A stretch of 64,000 bases of DNA from Lentiprolixibacter aurantiacus. Lineage in GTDB: Bacteria > Bacteroidota > Bacteroidia > Flavobacteriales > Flavobacteriaceae. A program made the translations under genes and the position numbers. The notes below the pieces were generated by a model. The model was given only the letters and a program-made list of their open reading frames with translations. It made no database searches and was not told the origin of the DNA. Shown one piece after another: positions 25,651-34,114 of this stretch. Each line of letters opens with the position of its first letter. Within the stretch, counting starts at the first letter, position 1. The stretch is taken from NCBI RefSeq assembly GCF_026241225.1, contig NZ_JAPFQP010000004.1:124001-188000 (forward strand), given 5' to 3'.

Positions 25651-26367
25651 CTACCTGTCAATTAAATCGGCGGTCTCTTTGATATTGTCCTTTAAGGTAT
25701 CGGCTATATCCTGGTTTCCATCCTGATCATTGGGGAAAATCTCTATTAATCCGTCCTGATTCCCGTCCACAGCCTGATGCAGGTCAATGGTCGTCAAAGA
25801 ACTCAGGAACTGAGAGATATCAAATTCCACGGTGAAATTAACCACACCTCCGGCTACTTCCACACCCGTAGTTCTTCCTACATCAAGATTTTCACTGGTA
25901 TCGTGCCAGAAAACAAATGGAGTGCCATCAATAGTACCTTCGATATAAATGGATTTGTCGTACAGGACATCGTTTGTTGGCAGGTCTTCGTCTTTATGAA
26001 ATTTGAAACGGAGCTCCTTGTAAAGTCCATCGGGAACAAATGCATCCCCAATAGTTTGAGTAACAGCATCACCATCAGTGAGCAAATCGATCTGGTAGGG
26101 TCCCCTGAACTGTATTTCATCGGTATCCAGGCTGCTGTTAGGGTCATCATCGTTTTTAAAAACCACATCCCTGATAGAGATACGGAAATCTGTAAAAACA
26201 ATGCCTTCGTTAACTTTGCTGGTAAAAGCAGCAGATTTCCCGCTTATCCCGGGGGCATTAACAGAGGCAACTTTGAGTCTAATCCTACTGCCGTCGTTTT
26301 CGTCACTGGAACAACTCACCAATAACATGGCAGACAGCAAAAGGGTAAGATAAATTGAATTCTTCAT
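25651..26367 (-). CDS. DUF4382-like lipoprotein
   Basis: The ATG at 26367 begins the lipoprotein signal MKNSIYLTLLLSAMLLVSCS; an upstream extension to 26424 has no signal character. The 238-residue product is beta-rich and has a tail rich in Asp and Asn (DGNQDGLIEIFPNDQDGNQD). Its layout (RLKVASVNAPG near the start, then a strand-rich part with GPYQIDLLTDG and VPDGLYKELRFKF) matches DUF4382-type surface lipoproteins of Bacteroidetes. The function is unknown. It sits between the persulfide dioxygenase operon and the Crp/Fnr-DUF2892 group without an operator of its own. Confidence 0.65.
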   Translation of the reverse strand: MKNSIYLTLLLSAMLLVSCSSDENDGSRIRLKVASVNAPGISGKSAAFTSKVNEGIVFTDFRISIRDVVFKNDDDPNSSLDTDEIQFRGPYQIDLLTDGDAVTQTIGDAFVPDGLYKELRFKFHKDEDLPTNDVLYDKSIYIEGTIDGTPFVFWHDTSENLDVGRTTGVEVAGGVVNFTVEFDISQFLSSLTTIDLHQAVDGNQDGLIEIFPNDQDGNQDIADTLKDNIKETADLIDR

Positions 26368-26494
26368 AACTTTAAAATAGGTTAAGTACTTAAGATTGAA
26401 CATTTTACTAACGAATGATTCCATTCCATATTGCTCGGAATCACATTATTAAAACAATTAACTCCGGAAAACTCCTCAAGAAATCTCAATTTTT

Positions 26495-26710
26495 TTATGA
26501 ATCCTCTTTTTTAAGCTTGCAGGTTGAAATTCCAAAAGGGGCATAAAGCGGGCAATAACTAACCAGACTGGTTAACAGGAATACCACTGCCAGGATAAGC
26601 AGTACCAGGCCAAGAGTCCCGGTTATTACATCAGTAAAGTAAAGGGCTCCAACTACTACAGCGATGATTGTTCGGATGATTCGGTCTGCAGACCCCATAT
26701 TTTTTTTCAT
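26495..26710 (-). CDS. DUF2892 (YgaP-type) membrane protein
   Basis: A 71-residue protein with two membrane helices and the family pattern MGSADRIIRTIIAVVVGALY followed by LVSYCPLYAPFGISTCK. Two cysteines sit in the CPLYxPFGISTC end, which is the standard DUF2892 signature. In YgaP this domain anchors a rhodanese, and here it lies within a sulfur cluster next to rhodaneses. It follows a 30-residue membrane peptide gene and downstream of a Crp/Fnr-like operator. Confidence 0.88.
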   Translation of the reverse strand: MKKNMGSADRIIRTIIAVVVGALYFTDVITGTLGLVLLILAVVFLLTSLVSYCPLYAPFGISTCKLKKEDS

Positions 26711-26721
26711 GATTATAGTTT

Positions 26722-26814
26722 TTAATTAAACAACAGCTTCACAAGCCAAACCAAACCTGCAATTTCAATGCAAATAATACACGCAATAAGAAATTTTATG
26801 GATTTCCAGCTCAT
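26722..26814 (-). CDS. Possible 30-residue single-span membrane peptide
   Basis: An ATG at 26814 opens a 30-codon frame reading MSWKSIKFLIACIICIEIAG and then a short hydrophobic LVWLVKLLFN end, forming one membrane span with two cysteines. An AAGGA sequence lies 6 bases upstream of the ATG, and a TATTTTTA -7 box and operator lie just upstream, so it is the first gene of the transcript leading into DUF2892. It is too short for confident prediction; conservation in relatives would decide. Confidence 0.45.
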   Translation of the reverse strand: MSWKSIKFLIACIICIEIAGLVWLVKLLFN

Positions 26815-26829
26815 GATTTCCTTTTTTGA

Positions 26830-26873
26830 TAAAAATAAAAGGTGTAGTTGGAGTGTGCAGTGACTTAAGTCAC
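26830..26873 (-). promoter_or_regulatory. Crp/Fnr-like operator and -7 box, small peptide/DUF2892 operon
   Basis: GTGACTTAAGTCAC (26860-26873) is a perfect 14-bp palindrome that overlaps the stop codon of the Crp/Fnr gene. TATTTTTA, read 26837 to 26830, fits TAnnTTTA, and its first base is 29.5 bp from the palindrome centre. The half-site GTGAC is intermediate between the GTAAC and ATGAC forms seen elsewhere. Confidence 0.65.
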
Positions 26874-27490
26874 CGGTTAAAAACCTGGATAGTATTGCCT
26901 ATTTGTCTGACCAGGCCTTCCCCTTCCAGTTTTTTCATTACGCGACTGATAACCTCCCGGACAGTTCCCAGTTCACTGGCAAGCTGCTGGTGTGAAATGC
27001 GAAGCGGATTTTCTCCCTTTAAACCGGCCTTATCCTTAAGATGCTTATAAAGGCGGGCATCTATTTTTGAAAAAAGTACATGGTGGATTGTATCCAGCAA
27101 TTCCGCGTATCGGGCTTTATACTGCTGAAAAAAGAAATGATTTCCGTTTGGGTTGTCCTTTACCAGGTTTTGCACTTCGCTTACAGGAATTAACAATACC
27201 TCCGTATCTTCCTCGGTAACTGCAAACACTTCGCTGGGTTCATTATTGATACCAGCAGAAAAAGACATGATGCAGCTCTCGTAAGGCCGTATATAATACA
27301 ATAGCAATTCCCTGTCCTCATGACGTGTAAACACCTTGATGAGCCCACTTTGAACCAGAGGTATAACTTTTACAAACTGTCCTTCACGAAGGATTTCTGT
27401 CCCTTCACTGATACTTTTGCGTATGCCTACCTCCTGCATTTTCCTGAATAGTTTGGGAAAGTTTTGTGAAGCTTTATCCGAAGTATCCAT
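26870..27490 (-). CDS. Crp/Fnr family transcriptional regulator
   Basis: A 206-residue regulator with a cyclic-nucleotide-type beta-roll (about 20-115), a long dimer helix (118-148) and a C-terminal winged helix (about 160-205). The recognition helix GTVREVISRVMKKLE has Glu179, Ser182 and Arg183, the same E-x-x-S-R arrangement that FNR uses to read TGA-type half-sites. The only cysteine is Cys73 (ESCIMSFSAG), so the four-cysteine Fe-S site of FNR is missing. It may sense a persulfide, haem ligand or another signal. Its position inside the sulfur cluster makes it the best local candidate to bind the operators listed here. Confidence 0.9.
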   Translation of the reverse strand: MDTSDKASQNFPKLFRKMQEVGIRKSISEGTEILREGQFVKVIPLVQSGLIKVFTRHEDRELLLYYIRPYESCIMSFSAGINNEPSEVFAVTEEDTEVLLIPVSEVQNLVKDNPNGNHFFFQQYKARYAELLDTIHHVLFSKIDARLYKHLKDKAGLKGENPLRISHQQLASELGTVREVISRVMKKLEGEGLVRQIGNTIQVFNR

Positions 27491-27533
27491 TTTGGAAATC
27501 CTGCTTTGAGTTTACTAAATATAACAATTAAAC

Positions 27534-27556
27534 TGCCCCGACGTGTTGCCGGGGCA
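27534..27556 (-). terminator. Weak terminator after the 296-residue lipoprotein gene
   Basis: TGCCCCG and CGGGGCA pair around a 9-base loop; on the minus strand the stem is followed by only a short T-rich stretch. Confidence 0.35.
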
Positions 27557-27636
27557 ATTAAAGAACCTCTCTCTTTCACAGCGGGTCTCATTCCATAGTT
27601 TCAGAAAGGTCCCTAGGTTATGTTCATTGGAGCGTC

Positions 27637-28527
27637 TTATTTTTCAAATGTAAGCAGGTCAATATCTCCATCTCCTCCGCTTACATGTTTCAGTTCAATT
27701 TTGGTGGCAGAATATGAAATAATATTCCAATCCTCAGTTAGTTCGGCAAAGTCCTCCGGGGCAGCAAAGAATATGTTGAAATCAATTTCCCCGGTAGTAT
27801 TGCCGCCTCCAAAATCTCCAAGAGTACAATTGTTCCTGAATCGCAGGCGATCTTCACCATTTATCCTCAGGTCTACATTAGATTCTCCCTGATATAATTC
27901 TATTTCGTGCAAGGTCCAGGTATCCTCAAAATCAGCCAGATCTGTAACCGTTAGTACAACCTGAATGTTGTTTCCGCTTCCGGATGCTGTCCAGCTGCCG
28001 TTGTAGCTATCCGTGCTGCTGGTCACCATCAGGGAGCCATCTGCCATAAAGTTGAAAAGATAGCCAGAGTAGTTGTCTTCCAGATTGTTGGTATTCCTTT
28101 CCAGTTTTTCCACAAACCAGTCGGAACAGGCGGTTAACACGTCTGTTAGTTGTTCAATAGTACAGGAATCGCAGTCGTGGTCCTGAGAATCCCCACTGGA
28201 ATCATCGCTATTGTCGTCACTGGTATCATCGTCTATGGTAATAGACCAAGATCCTGTAATGGTGGTCGTACCATTGTCTGCCACCAGGCTTCCATCTGCA
28301 TTAAAACTAAAACCGTAACCCGAGAAGTCTCCCGTCTCGTTCTTTCCGGAATCAACAAAGTTGGTTATAGTCCAGGGACCTGTTGTAGCCATGTTTGTAA
28401 TCTCTGCAACATCGGCTTGCAGGCGGGCTAAATCAAGGTCTTCATTATTACTCTCACTCTCCGTTGTACAGGCAGTAAAGGATATTAGTGCCAGAAAAAT
28501 TCCCAGGCTTAAAATGTTCTTTTTCAT
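27637..28527 (-). CDS. Acidic lipoprotein with nested lipocalin-like domains
   Basis: A 296-residue lipoprotein (MKKNILSLGIFLALISFTAC). The first part (about 50-100) matches the start of a lipocalin-like domain that is complete at the C-terminus of the upstream gene product (FSGYGFSFNADGSLVADNG). A Ser/Asp-rich linker follows, then a second domain (CTIEQLTDVLTACSDWFVEK to RLRFRNNC), and then the end of the first domain (FAELTEDWNIISYSATKIEL, GGDGDIDLLTF). Thus one domain is inserted into the other. It is divergent from an ECF sigma/FecR/TonB operon and may be a cell-surface ligand-binding protein. No known family name can be given with confidence. Confidence 0.75.
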   Translation of the reverse strand: MKKNILSLGIFLALISFTACTTESESNNEDLDLARLQADVAEITNMATTGPWTITNFVDSGKNETGDFSGYGFSFNADGSLVADNGTTTITGSWSITIDDDTSDDNSDDSSGDSQDHDCDSCTIEQLTDVLTACSDWFVEKLERNTNNLEDNYSGYLFNFMADGSLMVTSSTDSYNGSWTASGSGNNIQVVLTVTDLADFEDTWTLHEIELYQGESNVDLRINGEDRLRFRNNCTLGDFGGGNTTGEIDFNIFFAAPEDFAELTEDWNIISYSATKIELKHVSGGDGDIDLLTFEK

Positions 28528-28548
28528 GATCTTAAATTATTTATTGTT

Positions 28549-29973
28549 CTATTGTTTTGTTAATATTAAGGTGTCTGTTGAGCCGTCTCCACCGCTCACA
28601 CTCGTTAGGTTTACCTGGGTGTCGGTAACCGATACCACATCCCAATCATCATTCAGTTCCTCCAGGGTAATGTCCGTTCCAAAATTCAGGATTAGTTTGT
28701 TGCTGGATTCAAGGAAAGACCAGTTGCCAGTGACCGTACTGCCATTACTGGCTTCAACGGAACCACCTGCCTGGAAGTTAAAGTCATAGCCACTGAAACT
28801 AGTGGTTTCATCAATACCATCACTAACATAGGACGAGACTATCCAGCTCCCATCTATAAGTATAGCTCCAAGCGTAGAGCCAGTACTACCATCTCCACCT
28901 CCAGTGCTACAGGAACTTTCAAATCTCAGGCGGTCATCCCCTACCCGCAAATCAACATCTGTTTCTCCACCGGTTTGGATCTCATGAAGGTTCCATACCG
29001 CATTAAAATCTCCTAGATCAGGAATGTCTATTTGAACCGATATGCTATTTGCTGTTCCACTGGCCGACCAGGTACCCGAAAACACATTGGCGCCCTCCGT
29101 TGCAGATAAGGTCCCGTCATTTAAAAAATTGAACAGGTAGCCAATATACTGGTCTTCGAGGTTCTGGTCATTGCGCTCCAACTTATCCACCGTCCAGTCT
29201 GAGCAACCAGTAAGCACTTGAGAAAGTTGTTCCGTGGTACAGTTATCGCAGTCATCGTCATTATAATCGTTGTCATCGTCCTCATCACAGATGTCTTCGG
29301 CATTTTCCAAAATATCTTCCAGATCGTCAAGGTTTGATGCTGCCACTTCTGTGCCGTCAAAAAGAACCACAGTTATGGGGAAATTAATATTTACTACATC
29401 AGTCTCATCCAATTCCTCCAGGAAAGCGAAAAGTGTTTCATCATCGCTTATTGTGACGGTATCGATAATTTCATTCTGAGCGTTAAATACAGATGCCGTA
29501 ACGGGGTATTTTATGTCGGCACATTCAATGTCATCATCATATTCATTCTCACCCGGGCAGGCAGCCACATATGATTCTAACTCCGTAAGGTTGTTAATGG
29601 TTATTTCATCAAAATTGCTCAGGATGATAGTGATAGGAAACAAAATTTCCAGGACATCCTCATCGTCTTCCAGCGCATCGAATATTTCTTCTATTATGTC
29701 AAAATCATCCTCAGAATCTACCACAATCTCAATACCATTGGCTATTACGGTAACGGGCAACTGTATACTCAGGCAGCTGGCATTGTCTATTATATTATCG
29801 TCTGAACCATCTTTCGATGCTGTCCTTGAGAGAAGAGAAGCAACAGCCGAGTTGGCCTTTAAGGTTTCTTCCTGGGGTGCCTCGATAAATTCTGACTCTT
29901 CCTGCCTGCAGGAAACATTCAGAAGCACAATCGCTGATAAGAGCAGACCGAGGTTTTTCATAGCTTTTTTCAT
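28549..29973 (-). CDS. Acidic repeat lipoprotein, paralogue of the downstream gene
   Basis: The ATG at 29973 begins MKKAMKNLGLLLSAIVLLNVSC, a lipoprotein signal; the frame extends to 29994. Residues about 60-230 hold three or four copies of a short beta-alpha repeat that begin with (Q/F/Y)P(V/I)T(V/A) and continue into Asp/Glu-rich helices (SIQLPVTVIANG, LFPITIILSNF, KYPVTASVFN, NFPITVVLFDG). A very acidic linker leads to two lipocalin-like domains side by side, each resembling part of the downstream protein. The gap to that gene is 21 bp, so they share a transcript. Confidence 0.75.
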   Translation of the reverse strand: MKKAMKNLGLLLSAIVLLNVSCRQEESEFIEAPQEETLKANSAVASLLSRTASKDGSDDNIIDNASCLSIQLPVTVIANGIEIVVDSEDDFDIIEEIFDALEDDEDVLEILFPITIILSNFDEITINNLTELESYVAACPGENEYDDDIECADIKYPVTASVFNAQNEIIDTVTISDDETLFAFLEELDETDVVNINFPITVVLFDGTEVAASNLDDLEDILENAEDICDEDDDNDYNDDDCDNCTTEQLSQVLTGCSDWTVDKLERNDQNLEDQYIGYLFNFLNDGTLSATEGANVFSGTWSASGTANSISVQIDIPDLGDFNAVWNLHEIQTGGETDVDLRVGDDRLRFESSCSTGGGDGSTGSTLGAILIDGSWIVSSYVSDGIDETTSFSGYDFNFQAGGSVEASNGSTVTGNWSFLESSNKLILNFGTDITLEELNDDWDVVSVTDTQVNLTSVSGGDGSTDTLILTKQ

Positions 29974-30040
29974 AGGTTGAAGTTTTAAATTCATGCTGTT
30001 TACTTATTAAACAACCCGGACTTGAAAATTCCTGAAAAAA

Positions 30041-30068
30041 TTTGAAGAAAATTCTTTTTATAAATTTG
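30041..30068 (+). promoter_or_regulatory. Promoter of the ECF sigma/FecR/TonB operon
   Basis: A perfect TAAATTTG box at 30061-30068 lies 19 bp before the TTG start codon; TTTG at 30041-30044 is a possible -33 element with a short spacer. Confidence 0.45.
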
Positions 30069-30087
30069 ATATAGAAAAACCACACTC

Positions 30088-30612
30088 TTGGAAAAAGACC
30101 TGCTTAAGGAAGTTTGCGAAGAACATATTTACTCCGGCCTCTATGAAAAACTTGCACAGGGGCTCCACGATTTCCTCTACTACAAGTACGGGCAGAACCT
30201 AAATCCAGATGATAAAGTTCAGGAGGCTTTCATCAAACTATGGGAAAACTGTAAAAAGGTCAGCCTGGGAAAAGCCAGGTCTTTCCTTTATACCGTGGCC
30301 AATAATCTGATGCTTAACGAAATCAAACATCAGAAGGTAGTTTTGAATTACCAAAACCAGAAACCCAGAAATTACACCAGGGAGTCACCGGAATTCCTGA
30401 TGGAGCAGGATGAGTATTTTAAAAGGTATCAGGAAGTGCTCTCAAAATTAAGCGAAGAACAACGTACGGCTTTTATGCTGAATAAAGTAGAGGGCAAAAA
30501 ACACGAGGAAATTGCTGAAGTGTTAGGAGTCACAAGGAAAGTCGTGGAATACCGGATATACTCTGCTTTTAAGGTTTTGAGAGAGGAACTTGAAGGATTC
30601 CGCATTAAATAA
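30088..30612 (+). CDS. ECF-type RNA polymerase sigma factor
   Basis: A 174-residue sigma-70 family factor. Region 2 covers the helices around QNLNPDDKVQEAFIKLWENC and ARSFLYTVANNLMLNEIKH; region 4 is EEQRTAFMLNKVEGKKHEEI followed by the HTH LGVTRKVVEYRIYSAFKVL. The start is TTG: the nearest upstream in-frame stop is at 30067 and no ATG lies between it and region 2. This is a FecI-like factor, followed by its FecR antisigma and a TonB-dependent receptor, so it should respond to a ligand bound outside the cell. Confidence 0.88.
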   Translation: MEKDLLKEVCEEHIYSGLYEKLAQGLHDFLYYKYGQNLNPDDKVQEAFIKLWENCKKVSLGKARSFLYTVANNLMLNEIKHQKVVLNYQNQKPRNYTRESPEFLMEQDEYFKRYQEVLSKLSEEQRTAFMLNKVEGKKHEEIAEVLGVTRKVVEYRIYSAFKVLREELEGFRIK

Positions 30613-30659
30613 TCAGGAAAAATGGAAAGTAAGTTGTTATACAGTAAAGGGAAGTAAAA

Positions 30660-31571
30660 ATGAACAAGGAAGAACTTATTAATAAATGGCTGTCCGGCAC
30701 CCTTACTCAGGAGGAATCTAGCGCTTTCGAATCACTTGAAGATGCGGCATTTCTAAAGGGTATTGTGGATAATGCCTCAGCTTTTAAGGCTTCCCATTTC
30801 TCTTCCCCAGGAGATTACTCTCAATTGAAGGACAGGTTGGGCAAAAAGGATGAATCAAAAGGAAAAATCCGTTGGATTGGGCCCTTGCTCAGAGTTGCCA
30901 GTGTAGTACTTATCGGTTTTGTGCTATCCTATTTTCTATGGCCCGGAAGTGTAACTAAAATAGATACCAGAATTGGGGAGCAAACCACCATTACTTTGCC
31001 AGATGAATCCAGGGTTACCATAAATGCGGTTTCAGAGCTGGCATTCAACGAAAGAAAATGGGATAAAAACCGTCAGGTTCGATTAATTGGAGAAGCTTTT
31101 TTTGATGTTGTTAAAGGAAGCAAGTTCAAAGTCATTACTCCTGAAGGTGAGATTACGGTCCTTGGAACGGAGTTCAATGTTAAGCAAAGAGGTGATTTCT
31201 TTGAAGTAAGTTGTTACGAGGGAAAAGTTCAGGTAGTTTCAGGAAACTACAAGGTGATCCTGGAAGTAGGTGATAAATTCAGGTCATCAGGCGGGAAATT
31301 CACTACCGGAAAAAATAGCTTCTCAGCTCCTCAATGGACTCAGAATACCAGCACTTTCGAAAGGGTAGCCATTTCCGAGGTATTTACCGAGCTCGAAAGA
31401 CAATTTGGTATATCGGTCACCTTCGAAAATGTTGACTCTACCCTGCTTTTCACAGGTGGATTTACTCACGGAGATTTGGAAAACGCCCTGAAATCTATAA
31501 CAGAACCTCTTAATTTGCATTATAGCATCACGGAAACCAACAATGTCAGGGTAATGCCAGGTGAGAAATAA
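30660..31571 (+). CDS. FecR family antisigma factor
   Basis: A 303-residue inner-membrane protein. The N-terminal cytoplasmic part (NKWLSGTLTQEESSAF) binds the sigma factor, one membrane helix lies at about 78-95 (VASVVLIGFVLSYFL), and the periplasmic FecR domain contains GEQTTITLPDESRVTINAVS and FFDVVKGSKFKVITPEG. The C-terminal DUF4974 domain (FTELERQFGISVTFENVDS) is the part that contacts the receptor. It overlaps the receptor gene by 11 bases. Confidence 0.9.
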   Translation: MNKEELINKWLSGTLTQEESSAFESLEDAAFLKGIVDNASAFKASHFSSPGDYSQLKDRLGKKDESKGKIRWIGPLLRVASVVLIGFVLSYFLWPGSVTKIDTRIGEQTTITLPDESRVTINAVSELAFNERKWDKNRQVRLIGEAFFDVVKGSKFKVITPEGEITVLGTEFNVKQRGDFFEVSCYEGKVQVVSGNYKVILEVGDKFRSSGGKFTTGKNSFSAPQWTQNTSTFERVAISEVFTELERQFGISVTFENVDSTLLFTGGFTHGDLENALKSITEPLNLHYSITETNNVRVMPGEK

Positions 31572-34074
31572 GTTAATTCTTCTTTTTATTGTGCTGCTCA
31601 TGCCCGTTTGCAACACGCTTTACGGACAGCAAACAGCACAGGATAAACCACTTCTTGAAGTACTTAACATCCTTCAGGAGCGATTCCAGGTACAATTCAA
31701 TTACGCCTCGGATATTGTAGAGGGAAAACAGGTAATCCTCCCGCAAATATCTGAGGATATAAATGATATCGTCAAGGAATTGCAAAATCAAACCGGACTC
31801 AATTTTGAGTTTATTTCGGATAGGATTATCAGTATTCGTGAAAGCGCAGGAATGATTTGCGGTCGCATCCGCGACAAAGACACCGGTAAACCTGTACCAT
31901 TTACAACTATTCAGGTCGACGGCCAGGGTACGGTAGCAAATGAAGAAGGGTATTTTGAGCTGGCCATTGAAAATTCCTCTCAGCAAATAATACTTCGCCA
32001 TATTGGCCATAAAACCCTGCGCAGGGAAGCCCGGTTTTTTAACCCAGGTGATTGTGCAATCATTTATCTGGTGCCGGAACAGGAGCAGCTAGCTGAAATT
32101 ATTTTATCAGATTACCTCATCCGGGGCCTTGATAAGCTGGATAACGGCTCCTTCCAGCTGGATTTTGACAAATTTTCAATACTGCCGGGCCTTGTAGAGG
32201 AAGACGTACTCCAATCGGTGCAGGCCCTACCTGGCATACACAGCGTGGATGAAACCGTATCTAACATCAATATTCGTGGGGGTAGCAACGACCAGAACCT
32301 GATTATCTGGGACGATATCAAAATGTATCAGTCCGGCCATTTTTTCGGGCTTATTTCTATGTACAACCCTCAGATTACACAACGTGTATCCCTTCAAAAG
32401 AACGGAACCTCAGCATCATTAACAGATGGGGTTTCGGGGACCATAGCCATGCAGACAAGACAGAATATAAATCCCGACTTTAAAGGAAGCCTCGGTATCA
32501 ATCTTATTGATGCCAATGGTTTTGCCGATGTCCCGCTTGGTAAAAATAGCTCCGTACAGTTTGCTGCAAGAAAAGCGATCAGTGATTTTGTAGAAACTCC
32601 TACCTATACGGAATATTTTGAACGCATAGCTCAGGATACGGAAATAGAGAGCAATGTAGTTTCTGTTTCCAATTCCAACATCGAATTTGATTTTTACGAT
32701 GCTTCCATGCGCTTGCTTTTTCAACCGAGCGATAAGGATTTTATCAGGCTCAACTTTATCCATACCGCAAATGAAGTGGTGTTTAATGAAAGTGCCCAGG
32801 TAAATAACAGTGAGGAAATCCGTGAGAGCAGTTTAAACCAAAGAAGTATAGCAGGAGGAGTATTCTACAAGCGCCGGTGGAGCCCGGGTCTTAGCACTGA
32901 ATTATCCGTATACGAAACCGATTATAAACTCAGGGCCATTAATGCCAATATCCTGGACAGCCAGCGATTTTTACAGGAAAACATCATTTCTGAAACAGGA
33001 GCCAGATTTCTGGCAAGCTATCAACTCAGAGGTAATTTGGTATGGAGAAATGGATATCATTTCGTTGAGACCAAGATCACCAACCTTGATGATGTTGATA
33101 ATCCAGTTTTCAGGCGTTTGGTTGGCGAGGTACTGAGAACTCACGGCGTTTTTTCCGAGTTGGGTTGGAAATTACCGGCTACCGGCACTTCTTTAAATGC
33201 CGGGATGCGGTTCAACCACCTGGAAAAGTTCAGCAGACAACTGTGGGAACCCAGGTTAAGTTTCAACCAGCGAATAGGAGCTTATATAAACCTGGAAGTG
33301 CTCGGAGAATTTAAACATCAGAATACATCGCAGATCATTAATTTTCAAAATGATTTTCTGGGGATAGAAAAGAGGCGGTGGCAGCTTTCTAATAATGAAG
33401 ATATTCCCATTATCCAAAGCAAACAGGGATCCATCGGGCTGAGTTACAGGAATAACGGCTGGCTAGTAAATACCGTTGGATACCTGAAAAAAGTGGACGG
33501 TATAACCACGCAGAGCCAGGGTTTTCAGGATCGTTATGAATTTGTAAGGTCTTCAGGGGAATATGAGGCAAGCGGACTGGAATTACTACTTAGAAAACAA
33601 CTGTCCAACTGGAATATGTGGATGAGCTATGGGTATCTGGACAGCCAGTACATATTTCCGGAGCTACAGGAACCTGAATTTAGAAGCAATTTTGACATTA
33701 CCCATGCTTTGTCCTCAGGGTTAACGTTTTCTACGGAGAGTCTCCACCTGGCAGCAGGATTTAACTGGAGAACCGGCAAGCCCTATACACAGCCACAAAC
33801 TGGAAGTGAAGTAACAGATGGTGAACTGAATTTTGCCGATGTAAATGGGGAACGGGTAGAAGATTATCTCCGGGTTGATATTTCGGCAATTTATAATACT
33901 AATTTGGGGAATAATACAGGTCTTCAGGCCGGATTGTCCGTGTGGAACATACTGGACCGTGAAAATACATTAAACACCTACTACCGATTGGATAATCTGG
34001 AAAACCCTCAGCAGATAGACCAAAAATCGCTTGGAATTACCCCCAACCTCACCCTAAAGTTTTTGTTTAACTGA
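31561..34074 (+). CDS. TonB-dependent receptor with STN signalling domain
   Basis: An 837-residue outer-membrane receptor starting with GTG inside the FecR gene. After the signal peptide (LILLFIVLLMPVCNTLYGQ) come an STN/secretin-like domain (about 25-93, LLEVLNILQERFQVQFNYAS) that touches FecR, a carboxypeptidase-regulatory-like domain (95-170, GRIRDKDTGKPVPFTTIQVD), the plug (NINIRGGSNDQNLIIWDDIK) and the beta-barrel. The layout is that of a FecA-type transducer; the nature of the ligand is not visible. It ends by converging with the copper operon. Confidence 0.88.
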   Translation: MRNKLILLFIVLLMPVCNTLYGQQTAQDKPLLEVLNILQERFQVQFNYASDIVEGKQVILPQISEDINDIVKELQNQTGLNFEFISDRIISIRESAGMICGRIRDKDTGKPVPFTTIQVDGQGTVANEEGYFELAIENSSQQIILRHIGHKTLRREARFFNPGDCAIIYLVPEQEQLAEIILSDYLIRGLDKLDNGSFQLDFDKFSILPGLVEEDVLQSVQALPGIHSVDETVSNINIRGGSNDQNLIIWDDIKMYQSGHFFGLISMYNPQITQRVSLQKNGTSASLTDGVSGTIAMQTRQNINPDFKGSLGINLIDANGFADVPLGKNSSVQFAARKAISDFVETPTYTEYFERIAQDTEIESNVVSVSNSNIEFDFYDASMRLLFQPSDKDFIRLNFIHTANEVVFNESAQVNNSEEIRESSLNQRSIAGGVFYKRRWSPGLSTELSVYETDYKLRAINANILDSQRFLQENIISETGARFLASYQLRGNLVWRNGYHFVETKITNLDDVDNPVFRRLVGEVLRTHGVFSELGWKLPATGTSLNAGMRFNHLEKFSRQLWEPRLSFNQRIGAYINLEVLGEFKHQNTSQIINFQNDFLGIEKRRWQLSNNEDIPIIQSKQGSIGLSYRNNGWLVNTVGYLKKVDGITTQSQGFQDRYEFVRSSGEYEASGLELLLRKQLSNWNMWMSYGYLDSQYIFPELQEPEFRSNFDITHALSSGLTFSTESLHLAAGFNWRTGKPYTQPQTGSEVTDGELNFADVNGERVEDYLRVDISAIYNTNLGNNTGLQAGLSVWNILDRENTLNTYYRLDNLENPQQIDQKSLGITPNLTLKFLFN

Positions 34075-34114
34075 GCCAACAGGAAATCTCCCATTCGTAG
34101 GGCTGGAATGAGCA

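Noticed and set aside
25777-26325. 182-codon frame antisense to the DUF4382-like gene
   Set aside because: Shadow frame without features, while the sense frame has a lipoprotein signal.
27546-27559. Search for an autoregulatory operator in front of the Crp/Fnr gene
   Set aside because: A TATATTTA box lies upstream of the gene, but the position 29.5 bp from it holds a GC hairpin, not the palindrome.
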